53,007 nucleotides of DNA from Hyphomicrobiales bacterium. GTDB taxonomy: Bacteria; Pseudomonadota; Alphaproteobacteria; Rhodospirillales; JACKKN01. Below, piece after piece: positions 42,930-50,736 of the stretch. The position numbers and the translations under genes were made by a program. Location: contig JACKKN010000021.1 in the NCBI GenBank assembly GCA_024236415.1, forward strand, positions 1 to 53,007. Reading direction: 5' to 3'. How positions within the stretch are numbered: position 1 is the stretch's first letter; each line of letters begins with the position of its first letter. Under the pieces are notes generated by a model that saw nothing but the letters and a program-made list of their open reading frames with translations, was not told the origin of the DNA and searched no databases.

Positions 42930-43982
42930 GTGCCCGTGCCCGTCAGTCCGCCGCCGTCCGCCACCGTGACCTACGCCTTCGACGTCATGCCCGCCCTGGG
43001 CGAGACCCTGGAGGTGGCGCCGGGGGTGTTCTGGCTGCGCATGCCGCTGCCCTTCGCGCTGGACCACATCAACCTGTGGCTGCTGCGCGACGGCGACGGC
43101 TGGGTCATCGTGGATACCGGCATCGCCCGCGACGAGGTCAAGGCGGCGTGGGAAACCATCTTCGCCGAGCGGCTGGGCGGCGACCCGGTGACCAAGGTGA
43201 TCGTCACCCACTTCCATCCCGACCACATGGGCCTGGCCGGCTGGCTGGTGGAGCGGTTCGGAACCGCCCTGTGGACCACTTTCAGCGAGTGGGCCTTCGC
43301 CCGCCTGGCCCGAGCGCAGCAGAGCGACGACGTGCGCGACAGCTTCCTCGACTTCTACCGCCAGGCCGGCTTCGACGCCGACATGCTGGCCGGGGTGGAC
43401 CGGCGGCGGGGACATTACGCGGCCCGGGTGCTGGCGCCGCCGGCGGCCGTCAACCGCCTGGTCGATGGCCACGCGGTGGAGATCGACGGCCGGTCCTGGC
43501 AGGTCATGGTCGGCACCGGCCATTCGCCCGAGCACGCCTGCCTGTACTGCGCCGACCTGGGCGTGCTGATTTCGGGCGACCAGATCCTGCCCAAGATCAG
43601 CCCCAACATCAGCCTGTGGCCCCAGGAGCCCCTGGGCGATCCCCTGCGCCTGTACCTGGAAAGCCTGCCGCGGTTCGCCGGCCTGCCGGCGGACACCCTG
43701 GTCCTGCCCAGCCACAACTGGCCGTTCCGCGGCCTGCACGGGCGCCTCGACGAACTGGCCCACCACCACGACGCGCGCCTGGCGGAAACCCTGGCCGCCT
43801 GCGATGCGCCGCGCACGGGGGTCGACATCCTGCGCCGCCTGTTCCGCCGCCAGTTGGACGACCACCAACTATTCTTCGCCGTTGGTGAAAGCCTGGCCCA
43901 CCTGCACTTCCTGGAGGGCCAGGGCAAGGTGCGCCGCGACCGCCGCGACGACGGCGTGTTCGTGTTCACCCGGGTTTCCTGA
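42930..43982 (+). CDS. Metallo-beta-lactamase-fold hydrolase
   Basis: 350 residues from a GTG at 42930 (AGGGGA ten bases before). MBL fold with HxHxDH as THFHPDHMGLAGW, preceded by VDTGIARDEVK, and followed by the later metal ligands in MVGTGHSPEHACLYC and LISGDQILP, then VLPSHNWPFRGLHGR. A C-terminal helical extension (HHHDARLAETLAACD, DILRRLFRRQLDDHQLFFAVGESLAHLHFLEGQGKVRR) resembles that of LACTB2-like or hydroxyacyl-glutathione-hydrolase-related proteins. It could hydrolyse a thioester or lactone. Operator D shows that it is probably co-regulated with the acyl-CoA locus 12 kb away. Confidence 0.86.
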   Translation: MPVPVSPPPSATVTYAFDVMPALGETLEVAPGVFWLRMPLPFALDHINLWLLRDGDGWVIVDTGIARDEVKAAWETIFAERLGGDPVTKVIVTHFHPDHMGLAGWLVERFGTALWTTFSEWAFARLARAQQSDDVRDSFLDFYRQAGFDADMLAGVDRRRGHYAARVLAPPAAVNRLVDGHAVEIDGRSWQVMVGTGHSPEHACLYCADLGVLISGDQILPKISPNISLWPQEPLGDPLRLYLESLPRFAGLPADTLVLPSHNWPFRGLHGRLDELAHHHDARLAETLAACDAPRTGVDILRRLFRRQLDDHQLFFAVGESLAHLHFLEGQGKVRRDRRDDGVFVFTRVS

Positions 43983-43988
43983 AAAACG

Positions 43989-44015
43989 AAAAAAGGCGGG
44001 CGTTGGCCCGCCTTT
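43989..44015. terminator. Bidirectional rho-independent terminator
   Basis: GGCGGGC-GTTG-GCCCGCC (43995-44012) with a run of six A before (six T on the minus strand) and TTT after. It separates the convergent MBL and ArsR genes and should stop both, best on the minus strand. Confidence 0.8.
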
Positions 44016-44058
44016 GCATGGCTGCGTTTCCTGGGCCCGTCGCCGACGGGCAGGGCGG

Positions 44059-44400
44059 TCAGCCGCTGGCCGCCGCCTTCATCCCGGTGTCGGGCATCGC
44101 CGCGACCTTGCCGCAGTACAGGCCGTACAGGGTCTCGATGACCGCGTTGGCCTCGGGCCCGGCCAGGGAATAGAAGATGGTCTGGGCCGCGCGGCGGGTC
44201 TTGACCAGGTCGTCGCGGCGCAGGCGTGCCAGGTGCTGGGACAGGGCCGACTGGCTGAGGCCAATGATTTCCTCCAGTTCGCCAACGCAGCGTTCGCCAT
44301 TGGTCAACTGGCAAAGGATCATCAGGCGGTGCTGGTTGCTCATGGCTTTGAGGAGCACGCTGGCTCGCCGGGCATTGTCTTGAAGCCGTTCCAAATCCAT
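44059..44400 (-). CDS. ArsR-family regulator, SqrR/BigR-like persulfide sensor
   Basis: 113 residues from ATG 44400 (MDLERLQDNARRASVLLKAMSNQHRLMILCQL). Winged HTH with LSQSALSQHLARLRRDDLVKTRRAAQTIFYSL. Cys38 (ERCVGEL) and Cys96 (LYGLYCGKV) match the pair that senses sulfane sulfur in SqrR and BigR by forming a polysulfide bridge; Cys30 is additional. Such repressors control sulfide oxidation and detoxification genes. No sulfide:quinone reductase or persulfide dioxygenase gene is adjacent, so its targets should be elsewhere. A longer frame to 44454 adds a Pro/Ala-rich stretch and is unlikely. Confidence 0.85.
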   Translation of the reverse strand: MDLERLQDNARRASVLLKAMSNQHRLMILCQLTNGERCVGELEEIIGLSQSALSQHLARLRRDDLVKTRRAAQTIFYSLAGPEANAVIETLYGLYCGKVAAMPDTGMKAAASG

Positions 44401-44926
44401 TGTTCGTTCCGCTTTGTCCAAGGCAGGCGTCGCCGGGGCGATGCCGCCAGTCAAAATAGATCAACCATCCCCAACGCGGTCGTCGTATCCAGCCTTTGGC
44501 GCGGCGCCACGTCTTTCGGGTCCCGCTGCCGCTCCCCCGAGGTGTCCGGATTGAGTCCGGAGTATTCGAGATTGATAATGTAAAGAATGCGCCGCGTGAC
44601 TGCCAGTATTAATTTCACCTCATGTTGCGCTGCCGCATGGCAATATGGGAACACCGCCGTCCGGCCTTTGAAAATTTTCCGCTTTGGGCGGTACTTAAGC
44701 GGCCGTCAAACCCCTTCAACGAGTGCATAAGCGGTTGATTATAAATTTCAAATAGGATCAGAGGCGGATTCCATACCGCGGCGCGAATCCATCGCCCGCC
44801 GCCCGATCCGAACGCCGAAAAGCGGGTAGGCGTCCATGCCCGTCGGTAGAATTGTGCTGCATTGCAGCATCAAACGCCCTGGCATGGCGGCCGTCCCGGC
44901 GGACCCGCGCGGAGGAATCGCGCCGG
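44401..44926. other. Intergenic region between arsR-like and RND genes
   Basis: No coding frame supported; the longest frame (67 codons on the minus strand) has AT-rich codons unlike the neighbours. Seen: TCCGGA twice, 11 bp apart (44545-44561), an AT-rich tract near 44660-44760 and a hairpin TGCTGC-ATT-GCAGCA (44855-44869) downstream of the RND stop without a T run. Confidence 0.4.
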
Positions 44927-47900
44927 CTATTCCGCGGCCTTGCCCACGGCGCCGCCGCCCGCCGCCGAGTCCGCGTGGGCCGGCTTTTCCACCACCGCCG
45001 ACGCCAGGGTCAGCAGCGGTGGAATGATGGCCAGGGTCAGCACCGCCGACAGGCTGAGGCCCCCCACCACCACGGACCCCAGTCCGCGGTACAACTCGGA
45101 CCCGGCGCCCGGAAAGACCACCAGCGGCAGCATGCCGAAGACGCTGGTCAGGGTGGACATGAAGATGGGCCGGATGCGGTTGCGCGTGGCGGCGATGATG
45201 GAATCTTCCAGGGTCATGTGGTCCGTGCGCACGTGGTACAGCGTCTGGTGCACCAGCAGGATGGCGTTGTTGACCACGATGCCCACCAGGATCACGAAGC
45301 CCAGCAGGGTCAGCATGTCCAACTGCTGCTGCACGAAGATGTTCAGGATCGCCAGCCCGGCGATGCCGCCGGCCGTGGCCAGGGGCACCGACAGGATGAT
45401 GATCAGCGGGAAGATGAAGCTTTCGAACAGCACCGCCATGACCAGGTAGACGATGGCGATGGCCACCGCCAGGTCCCAGACCATGTGGTCCCAGGCCTCG
45501 GTCAGCTTGTCGGCGGTGCCGGCCAGGCGCATGCTCACGCCCGAGGGCAGGCCCTCGGCGCCCAGGGGCGCCATGACCTTCTCGCGCAGGGTGTCCATGG
45601 CCGCCTCCAGGGGAACCTCGGGCGCCGGGCGCAGGTTCAGCTTGACCGTCCGCTCGCGCTCGATGTGCAGGATCTCGGTCGGGCCCGATGTGACCTCGAC
45701 CTCGGCCAGGGAGTTCACGGGCAGGATGGTGCCGTCGGCGGTGACCACGGGCAGGAAGCCGATCTCCTGGGTGTTGCCGATCTCCGAGCGGTTGCCCATC
45801 AGCATCAGGTCGATGCGCTCGCCGTCGACCGTGATCTCGGCCACCCGCAGGCCGTCGTTGAAGGCGTCCACGGTGTTGCCGAACTCCCGCGCCGAGACGC
45901 CGTTGTCGGCCAGGCGCACGGGGTCCGGGTACACCCGCACCTCGGGCGCGCCCAGTTCCAACCCCGGCTGCGGCCGCAGCTGGTTGCCGGCGTTGCGCGG
46001 CATTTCCTTGTTGATGTTGCGGGTGGCGCGCAGGGCAACGTCCAGCACCTTTTCCAGGTCCGGGCCCGAAATGTTCAGGTCGATGGTGCGGCCGCTGCCG
46101 ATGCTGCGCCCGAACAGCGAAGGCTGGAAGATGGCGCCGAAGGTGCCCGGCTCCTCGAACACCGGTTCGCGCAGGACCGGGATCAGCTCGCTGACCCGTT
46201 CCGGCGCCAGACTGCTGGCGCCGACGAAGGTGGCATTGGGCCGGGCGACGAAGAAGAAGTTCTCGATCTTGGGCGGCTGGCCGGGCTCGGAGTCGGGGCC
46301 GGTCTCGCTGACCCACAGGTGCTTGACCGCGCCCTCGACCCGCTTGGCGATGGTGGTCGCCGTGTCCAGGTTGTAGCCCGGCGGCGGCTGCACGATGCCC
46401 AGCACCAGATTGCGGTTGCCCTCGGGCAGGTATTCCAGCTTGGGCAGGAACAGGTAGGTGCCCAGGGCCGCAGTACCGCATACGGCGACCACGATCAGGA
46501 ACGACAACGGGCGGCTGCGCACCACGGCATGGGTCAGGGCGCCGGCGGCGGCCACGAATCCGTGGCCGAAGGCGTCGATCCCCGGCAGGCGCCGCGTGCC
46601 CGGGTCCACGGGCTTGCCGCGCAGCAGGCGGTTCGACAGGGCCGGGATCACCGTGATGGCCACGATCAGGGACAGGATCACGGCCACCGAGATGGCCACG
46701 GCGATGTCGCGGAAAAGCTGGCCGATTTCCAGGTTCATGACCAGGATGGGGGCGAACACCAGCACCGTGGTCAGGGCCGAGACCATGACGGCGCTCCACA
46801 CCTGCTGGGCGCCCAGGAAGGCGGCCTCACCCACAGGGCGGCCCTCCTGGCGCAGGCGGTAGATGTTCTCCAGCACCACGATGGCGGCGTCCACCACCAT
46901 GCCCACGGCGAAGGCGATCCCGGCCAGGGAAATCACGTTGATGGTCCGCCCCATGGCGGCCATGGCCACGAACGAGCCGATCACCGACACCGGGATGGCC
47001 AGGGAAATGACCAGGGTGGCGGCGCCCGAGCGCAGGAACAGCAGCAGCACGATGGCCGCCAGGGTGCCGCCGACCCAGATGTTCTGCTGCACCAGGTCGA
47101 TGGCCGAGTTGATGTACACGGTCTCGTCGTAGACCTGCTTCAGCTTCAGCCCGGCCTCGGGCAGGATGGTGCGGTTCAGCTCCTCCACGGCCGCGTGGAT
47201 GCCGCGCATGGTCTCGATCACGTTGGCGCCGGTCTCGCGCACGGCGTTGAAGGCCAGCGCCGGCTCGCCCAGGTGGCGGATCGAGGCGGTGGGCTTGGTG
47301 TAGCCGAAGCGGACCTCGGCCACGTCGCCCACGGTGACCCGGGCCAGGGTGCCGGTCTGCGGGTCGGCCAGGCTGCGCAGCACCACGGCGCGCACCTGGT
47401 TCACGGTCTGCAGGTCGCCCTCGGTGCGCACCACGTAGCGGCGCTTGCCCTCGTCCACGTCGCCGGCCGAAACCGACGCGTTGGCGGCGCGCAGGACATT
47501 GACCAGTTCGGTCACGGTCAGGCGGTAGCGGGCCAGGCGCTCGGGGTCCACCAGGACCTCCATCTCACGCGTGGCGCCGCCATAGACATTGATGCGGGCG
47601 ACGCCGGGCACCCGTTCGAAGCGGTCCTGGATCACGTTCTCGACGAAGTCGCCGAAGGTATGGATGGGCGCCGTCGTGCCGGGCAGGCGGCGCAGGGTGA
47701 ACCAGGCGATGGGGTTGTCTTCGCTGCCGGCCGTGTCCAGGGTCGGCTCGTTGGCCTCGTCGGGGTAGTCGCTGACCCGGTCGAGGCGATTGGCCACCAG
47801 CAGCAGCGCCCGGTCCATGTCCTGGTCGATGCCGAATTCCAGCGACACCGACCCCTGGCCGTCGCGCGAGGTGCTGGTCATCTCGTCCAGCCCCTCCAGG

Positions 47901-48118
47901 CCGCGCAGCACCTCCTCCTGGCGGTTGACGATCTCGCGCTCGATTTCCGCCGGCGCCGCCCCGGGCCACGAGGTGTTGATGGTGATCACCGGCTTGCGCA
48001 CGTCGGGGATCAACTGGATGGGGATCGTCTGCAGGGCCAGCAGCCCGAACATAAGGATCATCAGCACCGCCGCCATGACGGCGATGGGCCGCTCGATGGA
48101 CAGGCGGATGATGTTCAC
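44927..48118 (-). CDS. RND-family efflux pump, inner-membrane subunit
   Basis: 1063 residues from a GTG at 48118 that overlaps the stop of the fusion-protein gene (GTGA). Usual RND size with about 12 helices: N-terminal IIRLSIERPIAVMAAVLMILMFGLLAL, PDVRKPVITINTSWPGAAPAEIEREIVNRQEE, TM4 GIAFAVGMVVDAAIVVLENIYR, TM10-11 LLGFVILVGIVVNNAILLVHQ. The TM4 motif is VDAA instead of the VDDA of AcrB-type pumps, and no Lys stands in the TM10 motif, so the proton relay resembles metal (HME) or divergent pumps. It works with the MFP encoded upstream and an outer-membrane channel not present here. The substrate is unknown. The C-terminus ends in an Ala/Gly-rich tail. Confidence 0.93.
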   Translation of the reverse strand: MNIIRLSIERPIAVMAAVLMILMFGLLALQTIPIQLIPDVRKPVITINTSWPGAAPAEIEREIVNRQEEVLRGLEGLDEMTSTSRDGQGSVSLEFGIDQDMDRALLLVANRLDRVSDYPDEANEPTLDTAGSEDNPIAWFTLRRLPGTTAPIHTFGDFVENVIQDRFERVPGVARINVYGGATREMEVLVDPERLARYRLTVTELVNVLRAANASVSAGDVDEGKRRYVVRTEGDLQTVNQVRAVVLRSLADPQTGTLARVTVGDVAEVRFGYTKPTASIRHLGEPALAFNAVRETGANVIETMRGIHAAVEELNRTILPEAGLKLKQVYDETVYINSAIDLVQQNIWVGGTLAAIVLLLFLRSGAATLVISLAIPVSVIGSFVAMAAMGRTINVISLAGIAFAVGMVVDAAIVVLENIYRLRQEGRPVGEAAFLGAQQVWSAVMVSALTTVLVFAPILVMNLEIGQLFRDIAVAISVAVILSLIVAITVIPALSNRLLRGKPVDPGTRRLPGIDAFGHGFVAAAGALTHAVVRSRPLSFLIVVAVCGTAALGTYLFLPKLEYLPEGNRNLVLGIVQPPPGYNLDTATTIAKRVEGAVKHLWVSETGPDSEPGQPPKIENFFFVARPNATFVGASSLAPERVSELIPVLREPVFEEPGTFGAIFQPSLFGRSIGSGRTIDLNISGPDLEKVLDVALRATRNINKEMPRNAGNQLRPQPGLELGAPEVRVYPDPVRLADNGVSAREFGNTVDAFNDGLRVAEITVDGERIDLMLMGNRSEIGNTQEIGFLPVVTADGTILPVNSLAEVEVTSGPTEILHIERERTVKLNLRPAPEVPLEAAMDTLREKVMAPLGAEGLPSGVSMRLAGTADKLTEAWDHMVWDLAVAIAIVYLVMAVLFESFIFPLIIILSVPLATAGGIAGLAILNIFVQQQLDMLTLLGFVILVGIVVNNAILLVHQTLYHVRTDHMTLEDSIIAATRNRIRPIFMSTLTSVFGMLPLVVFPGAGSELYRGLGSVVVGGLSLSAVLTLAIIPPLLTLASAVVEKPAHADSAAGGGAVGKAAE

Positions 48119-49356
48119 GATCCGCGCCCCTTGCCGGGACCGGCCTCTTCGGCCTTGGTCTTGCCGCTGCCGCTGCCGCTCCCGCCGGCCCCCGGGGCCG
48201 GCGGCGCCATGCCGGCATAGGTGACGTCCTGGTTGGGGCGCAGGCGTTCGTTGCCGCGCACCACCACGACGTCGCCGGGCTTCAGGCCACCGGTGACCTG
48301 GAACCGGGGGCCCACGGCCTCGCCCAGCTCCACCGGCCGGATCTTGGCCTGGCCGCCGACCACGACGAAGACGATGTTCTGGCCCTTGCGGTTCAGCACC
48401 GCGTCCTTGTGCACGGTGGTCACCTGGCGCTCGGCGCTGGTGGGCACGTGCAGGGTCACGCTCTGGCTGGTGGCCAGGATGCCGCGGGCCTTGGACAGGT
48501 CGGGGATCAGGCGCACCGTGCGGGTGCGGGTGAGGGGGTTCTCGGCCGGCACCGCGGCGCGCACGGCGGCCTGCAGGCCCTTGTCGGTGCCCAGGTCGAA
48601 GGCCACCACCGTGCCCGGCAGCAGGCCCGAGACGCGGACCGCCGGCACGTCGGCCTCGATCTCCAGGTCGCGGTCGTTGATCAGGGTGACCACCGGGGCG
48701 CCCGCCTGCAGGTAGGCGCCGGCCTGGGTCTGGCGCTGCGACACGACGCCGTCGAAGGGGGCGCGGATGTCGGCATGGCCCAGGCTGATGCGCGCCAGTT
48801 CCAGGTTGGCGCGCGAGCTCAGCAGGCGCGCCTGGGCCTCGGCGGCGGCGCTCTGGGCCTGCAGCATCTCCTGGTTGGTGTCCTCGAAACGGGCGGCGTT
48901 GAAGGCCGCCGACTTGCGCAGGCGTTCCAGGCGCGCCAACTCCTGGTTCTTCAGCTTCAGTTGCGCCTCGGCGATCTTGATGGCCGCCGTTTCGCGGGCC
49001 ACGTCGGCCTCGCGCAGCTTGACCTGCCAGCGCAGGGTGTCCTTGACCAGCACCGCCAGCACGTCGCCGGCCTTGACCCGGTCGCCCACGTCGACCAGGA
49101 CCTCGCCCACGGGGCCGCCGATGCGCGCCGCCACCACGCCGGCCTGGCGTGCCACCAGGCGGCCGATCACCGGCACGGTCTGTTCCAGGGGCTCCACGCG
49201 CACGGCATCGACGCCGACCATGGACGGCTGCTGCGCCGGCGCCGGCGCCGCCGGGGCCAGCAGGGCCAGCAGGGCAAGGGCAAACGCGGCGGCCCGCCGG
49301 CCGCCGGCCCGCCGCGCCGGTTCTTCGAGACACTCTTCCATGGTCTGTCCGTTCAT
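48115..49356 (-). CDS. RND efflux periplasmic adaptor (membrane fusion protein)
   Basis: 413 residues from ATG 49356; ATG 49341 is a close alternative, and an open frame further up has no support. Signal or anchor segment RRAAAFALALLALLAPAAPAPAQQ. The rest is HlyD-like: barrel-sandwich half GRLVARQAGVVAARIGGPVGEVLVDVGDRVKAGDVLAVL, a long helical hairpin (about 105-180), second half ADIRAPFDGVVSQRQTQAGAYLQAGAPVVTLIND, and beta-barrel/proximal domains ending RPNQDVTYAG. The tail is Gly/Ser/Lys-rich. It would link the pump to a TolC-like channel. The first gene of a two-gene operon. Confidence 0.92.
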   Translation of the reverse strand: MNGQTMEECLEEPARRAGGRRAAAFALALLALLAPAAPAPAQQPSMVGVDAVRVEPLEQTVPVIGRLVARQAGVVAARIGGPVGEVLVDVGDRVKAGDVLAVLVKDTLRWQVKLREADVARETAAIKIAEAQLKLKNQELARLERLRKSAAFNAARFEDTNQEMLQAQSAAAEAQARLLSSRANLELARISLGHADIRAPFDGVVSQRQTQAGAYLQAGAPVVTLINDRDLEIEADVPAVRVSGLLPGTVVAFDLGTDKGLQAAVRAAVPAENPLTRTRTVRLIPDLSKARGILATSQSVTLHVPTSAERQVTTVHKDAVLNRKGQNIVFVVVGGQAKIRPVELGEAVGPRFQVTGGLKPGDVVVVRGNERLRPNQDVTYAGMAPPAPGAGGSGSGSGKTKAEEAGPGKGRGS

Positions 49357-49671
49357 CGCCAATTCACTCTGCCCGATCCCGTTTGCACGCGCGCGAACCG
49401 GGCGCCGCGCGACCTGCACAATATATGGCGATGGCGGGGCGGTGGTACCAAGGTTCCGGGGGCCTGCACCGCGATTTTCGCGCATTCGTCATCCGCCGCG
49501 ACAGTCTATGTCCTCGCGCCGGCCCGATCAATCGCGGCCAGCGGCGCTCGGCGCGGAATTGAACGGGGCCGCCGCCTCTGCTATTGCTTGGGTTCCGGGC
49601 CCTCGGCGGCGGTTTCCCGAGGGCCCCAAGAACACGACCGCGTCGAATCTCCTGGTCCGGAAGCTCCGCCC
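49357..49671. other. Divergent intergenic region before RND and deacetylase genes
   Basis: 315 bp with no supported gene. CACAATATATGG near 49417-49430 is the only AT-rich, -10-like sequence for the pump operon. No copy of the shared palindrome and no clear operator were seen. Confidence 0.4.
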
Positions 49672-50601
49672 ATGCACACCGCGCTGATCACCCATCCGGT
49701 CTGCCTCGAACACGACATGGGCATGGGCCATCCCGAGTGCCCCGACCGCCTGCGCGCCGTGCTGGCGGCGTTCGAGCACGAGAGCTTCGCCATGCTGGAC
49801 CGGCGCGAGGCCCCCATGGTGGACCTGAAGACCCTGAAGAAGGTGCATCCGGCCTTCTACGTCGAGGGTCTGCTGGAACGGGTCCCGGCCCAGGGCCTGG
49901 TGCGACTGGACCCGGACACGGCCATGTGCCCGGCCACCGGCGACGCGGCGCAGCGCGCCGCCGGCGCCATCTGCCTGGGGGTCGACCTGGTCATGGGCGG
50001 CGAGGTGCGCAACGCCTTCTGCGCCGTGCGCCCGCCCGGCCACCACGCCGAGCCGTCCACGGCCATGGGGTTCTGCTTCTTCGACAACGTGGCCGTGGGC
50101 GCCATCCATGCCCGCGACCGCTACGACGTCAAGCGCATCGCCATCGTCGATTTCGACGTGCATCACGGCAACGGGTCCCAGTCCTTCGTCGACCGCTACC
50201 GCGACTTCTTCTTCGCGTCGTCGCACCAGTCGCCGGCCTACCCGGGCACCGGGGCCGAGTACGAGCACGGCATCCACCACAACATCGTCAACGTCGAGCT
50301 GGCGCCCGGCTCGGGCACCCAGGAGTTCCGCGCCGCGTGGCAGGACCGGATCATCCCCAAGCTGCGCTCCTTCGGGCCCGAGCTGATCCTCATCTCGGCG
50401 GGCTTCGACGCCCACGCCCGCGACCCCCTGTGCCAGCTCCGGGTGCAGACCGAGGACTTCGCCTGGGTCACCGCCGAGATCCTCAAGGTGGCCAACGAAT
50501 TCTGCCAGGGCCGAGTGGTCTCGACCCTCGAGGGCGGCTACGATCTGGGCGCCCTGGCCGCCAGCGCCGCCGTCCACGTCAAGGCGTTGATGGAGGAATA
50601 G
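49672..50601 (+). CDS. Histone-deacetylase-family amidohydrolase
   Basis: 309 residues from ATG 49672. Zn-dependent deacetylase fold, complete for catalysis: HPECPDRLRAVLAAF, His124-His125 in RPPGHHAEPSTAMGFCFFDNVAVGA, the zinc ligands in VDFDVHHGNGSQ and SAGFDAHARDP, and the late Tyr in LEGGYDLGAL. Bacterial relatives remove acetyl groups from polyamines, acetoin-related compounds, or proteins. It is a monocistronic gene divergent from the efflux operon; a 5' region rich in open frames upstream is antisense noise. The acetyl substrate is unknown. Confidence 0.92.
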   Translation: MHTALITHPVCLEHDMGMGHPECPDRLRAVLAAFEHESFAMLDRREAPMVDLKTLKKVHPAFYVEGLLERVPAQGLVRLDPDTAMCPATGDAAQRAAGAICLGVDLVMGGEVRNAFCAVRPPGHHAEPSTAMGFCFFDNVAVGAIHARDRYDVKRIAIVDFDVHHGNGSQSFVDRYRDFFFASSHQSPAYPGTGAEYEHGIHHNIVNVELAPGSGTQEFRAAWQDRIIPKLRSFGPELILISAGFDAHARDPLCQLRVQTEDFAWVTAEILKVANEFCQGRVVSTLEGGYDLGALAASAAVHVKALMEE

Positions 50602-50736
50602 GGAGCGGCGTCGAGAATTCAACGCTTGTGGTGGTTGGATTAGAGTGCGCCCGATCCCCCTCGAACCCGATGCCGGCCGCCGGGCCTGAACGCCTTGTCA
50701 GGCACTGAGGGGTCCGCCACCGGACGGCGGGCCGGG

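Noticed and set aside
44451..44654. 67-codon minus-strand frame upstream of the ArsR gene
   Set aside because: AT-rich codons, no similarity, likely promoter region.
44700..44760. Second FNR box (TTGATTATAAATTTCAA)
   Set aside because: The half-sites are spaced nine bases apart and the second is not ATCAA.
48119..49333. Extension of the RND frame into the adaptor gene
   Set aside because: Out-of-frame reading of the adaptor; the GTGA overlap and the usual N-terminus of RND proteins set the start at 48118.
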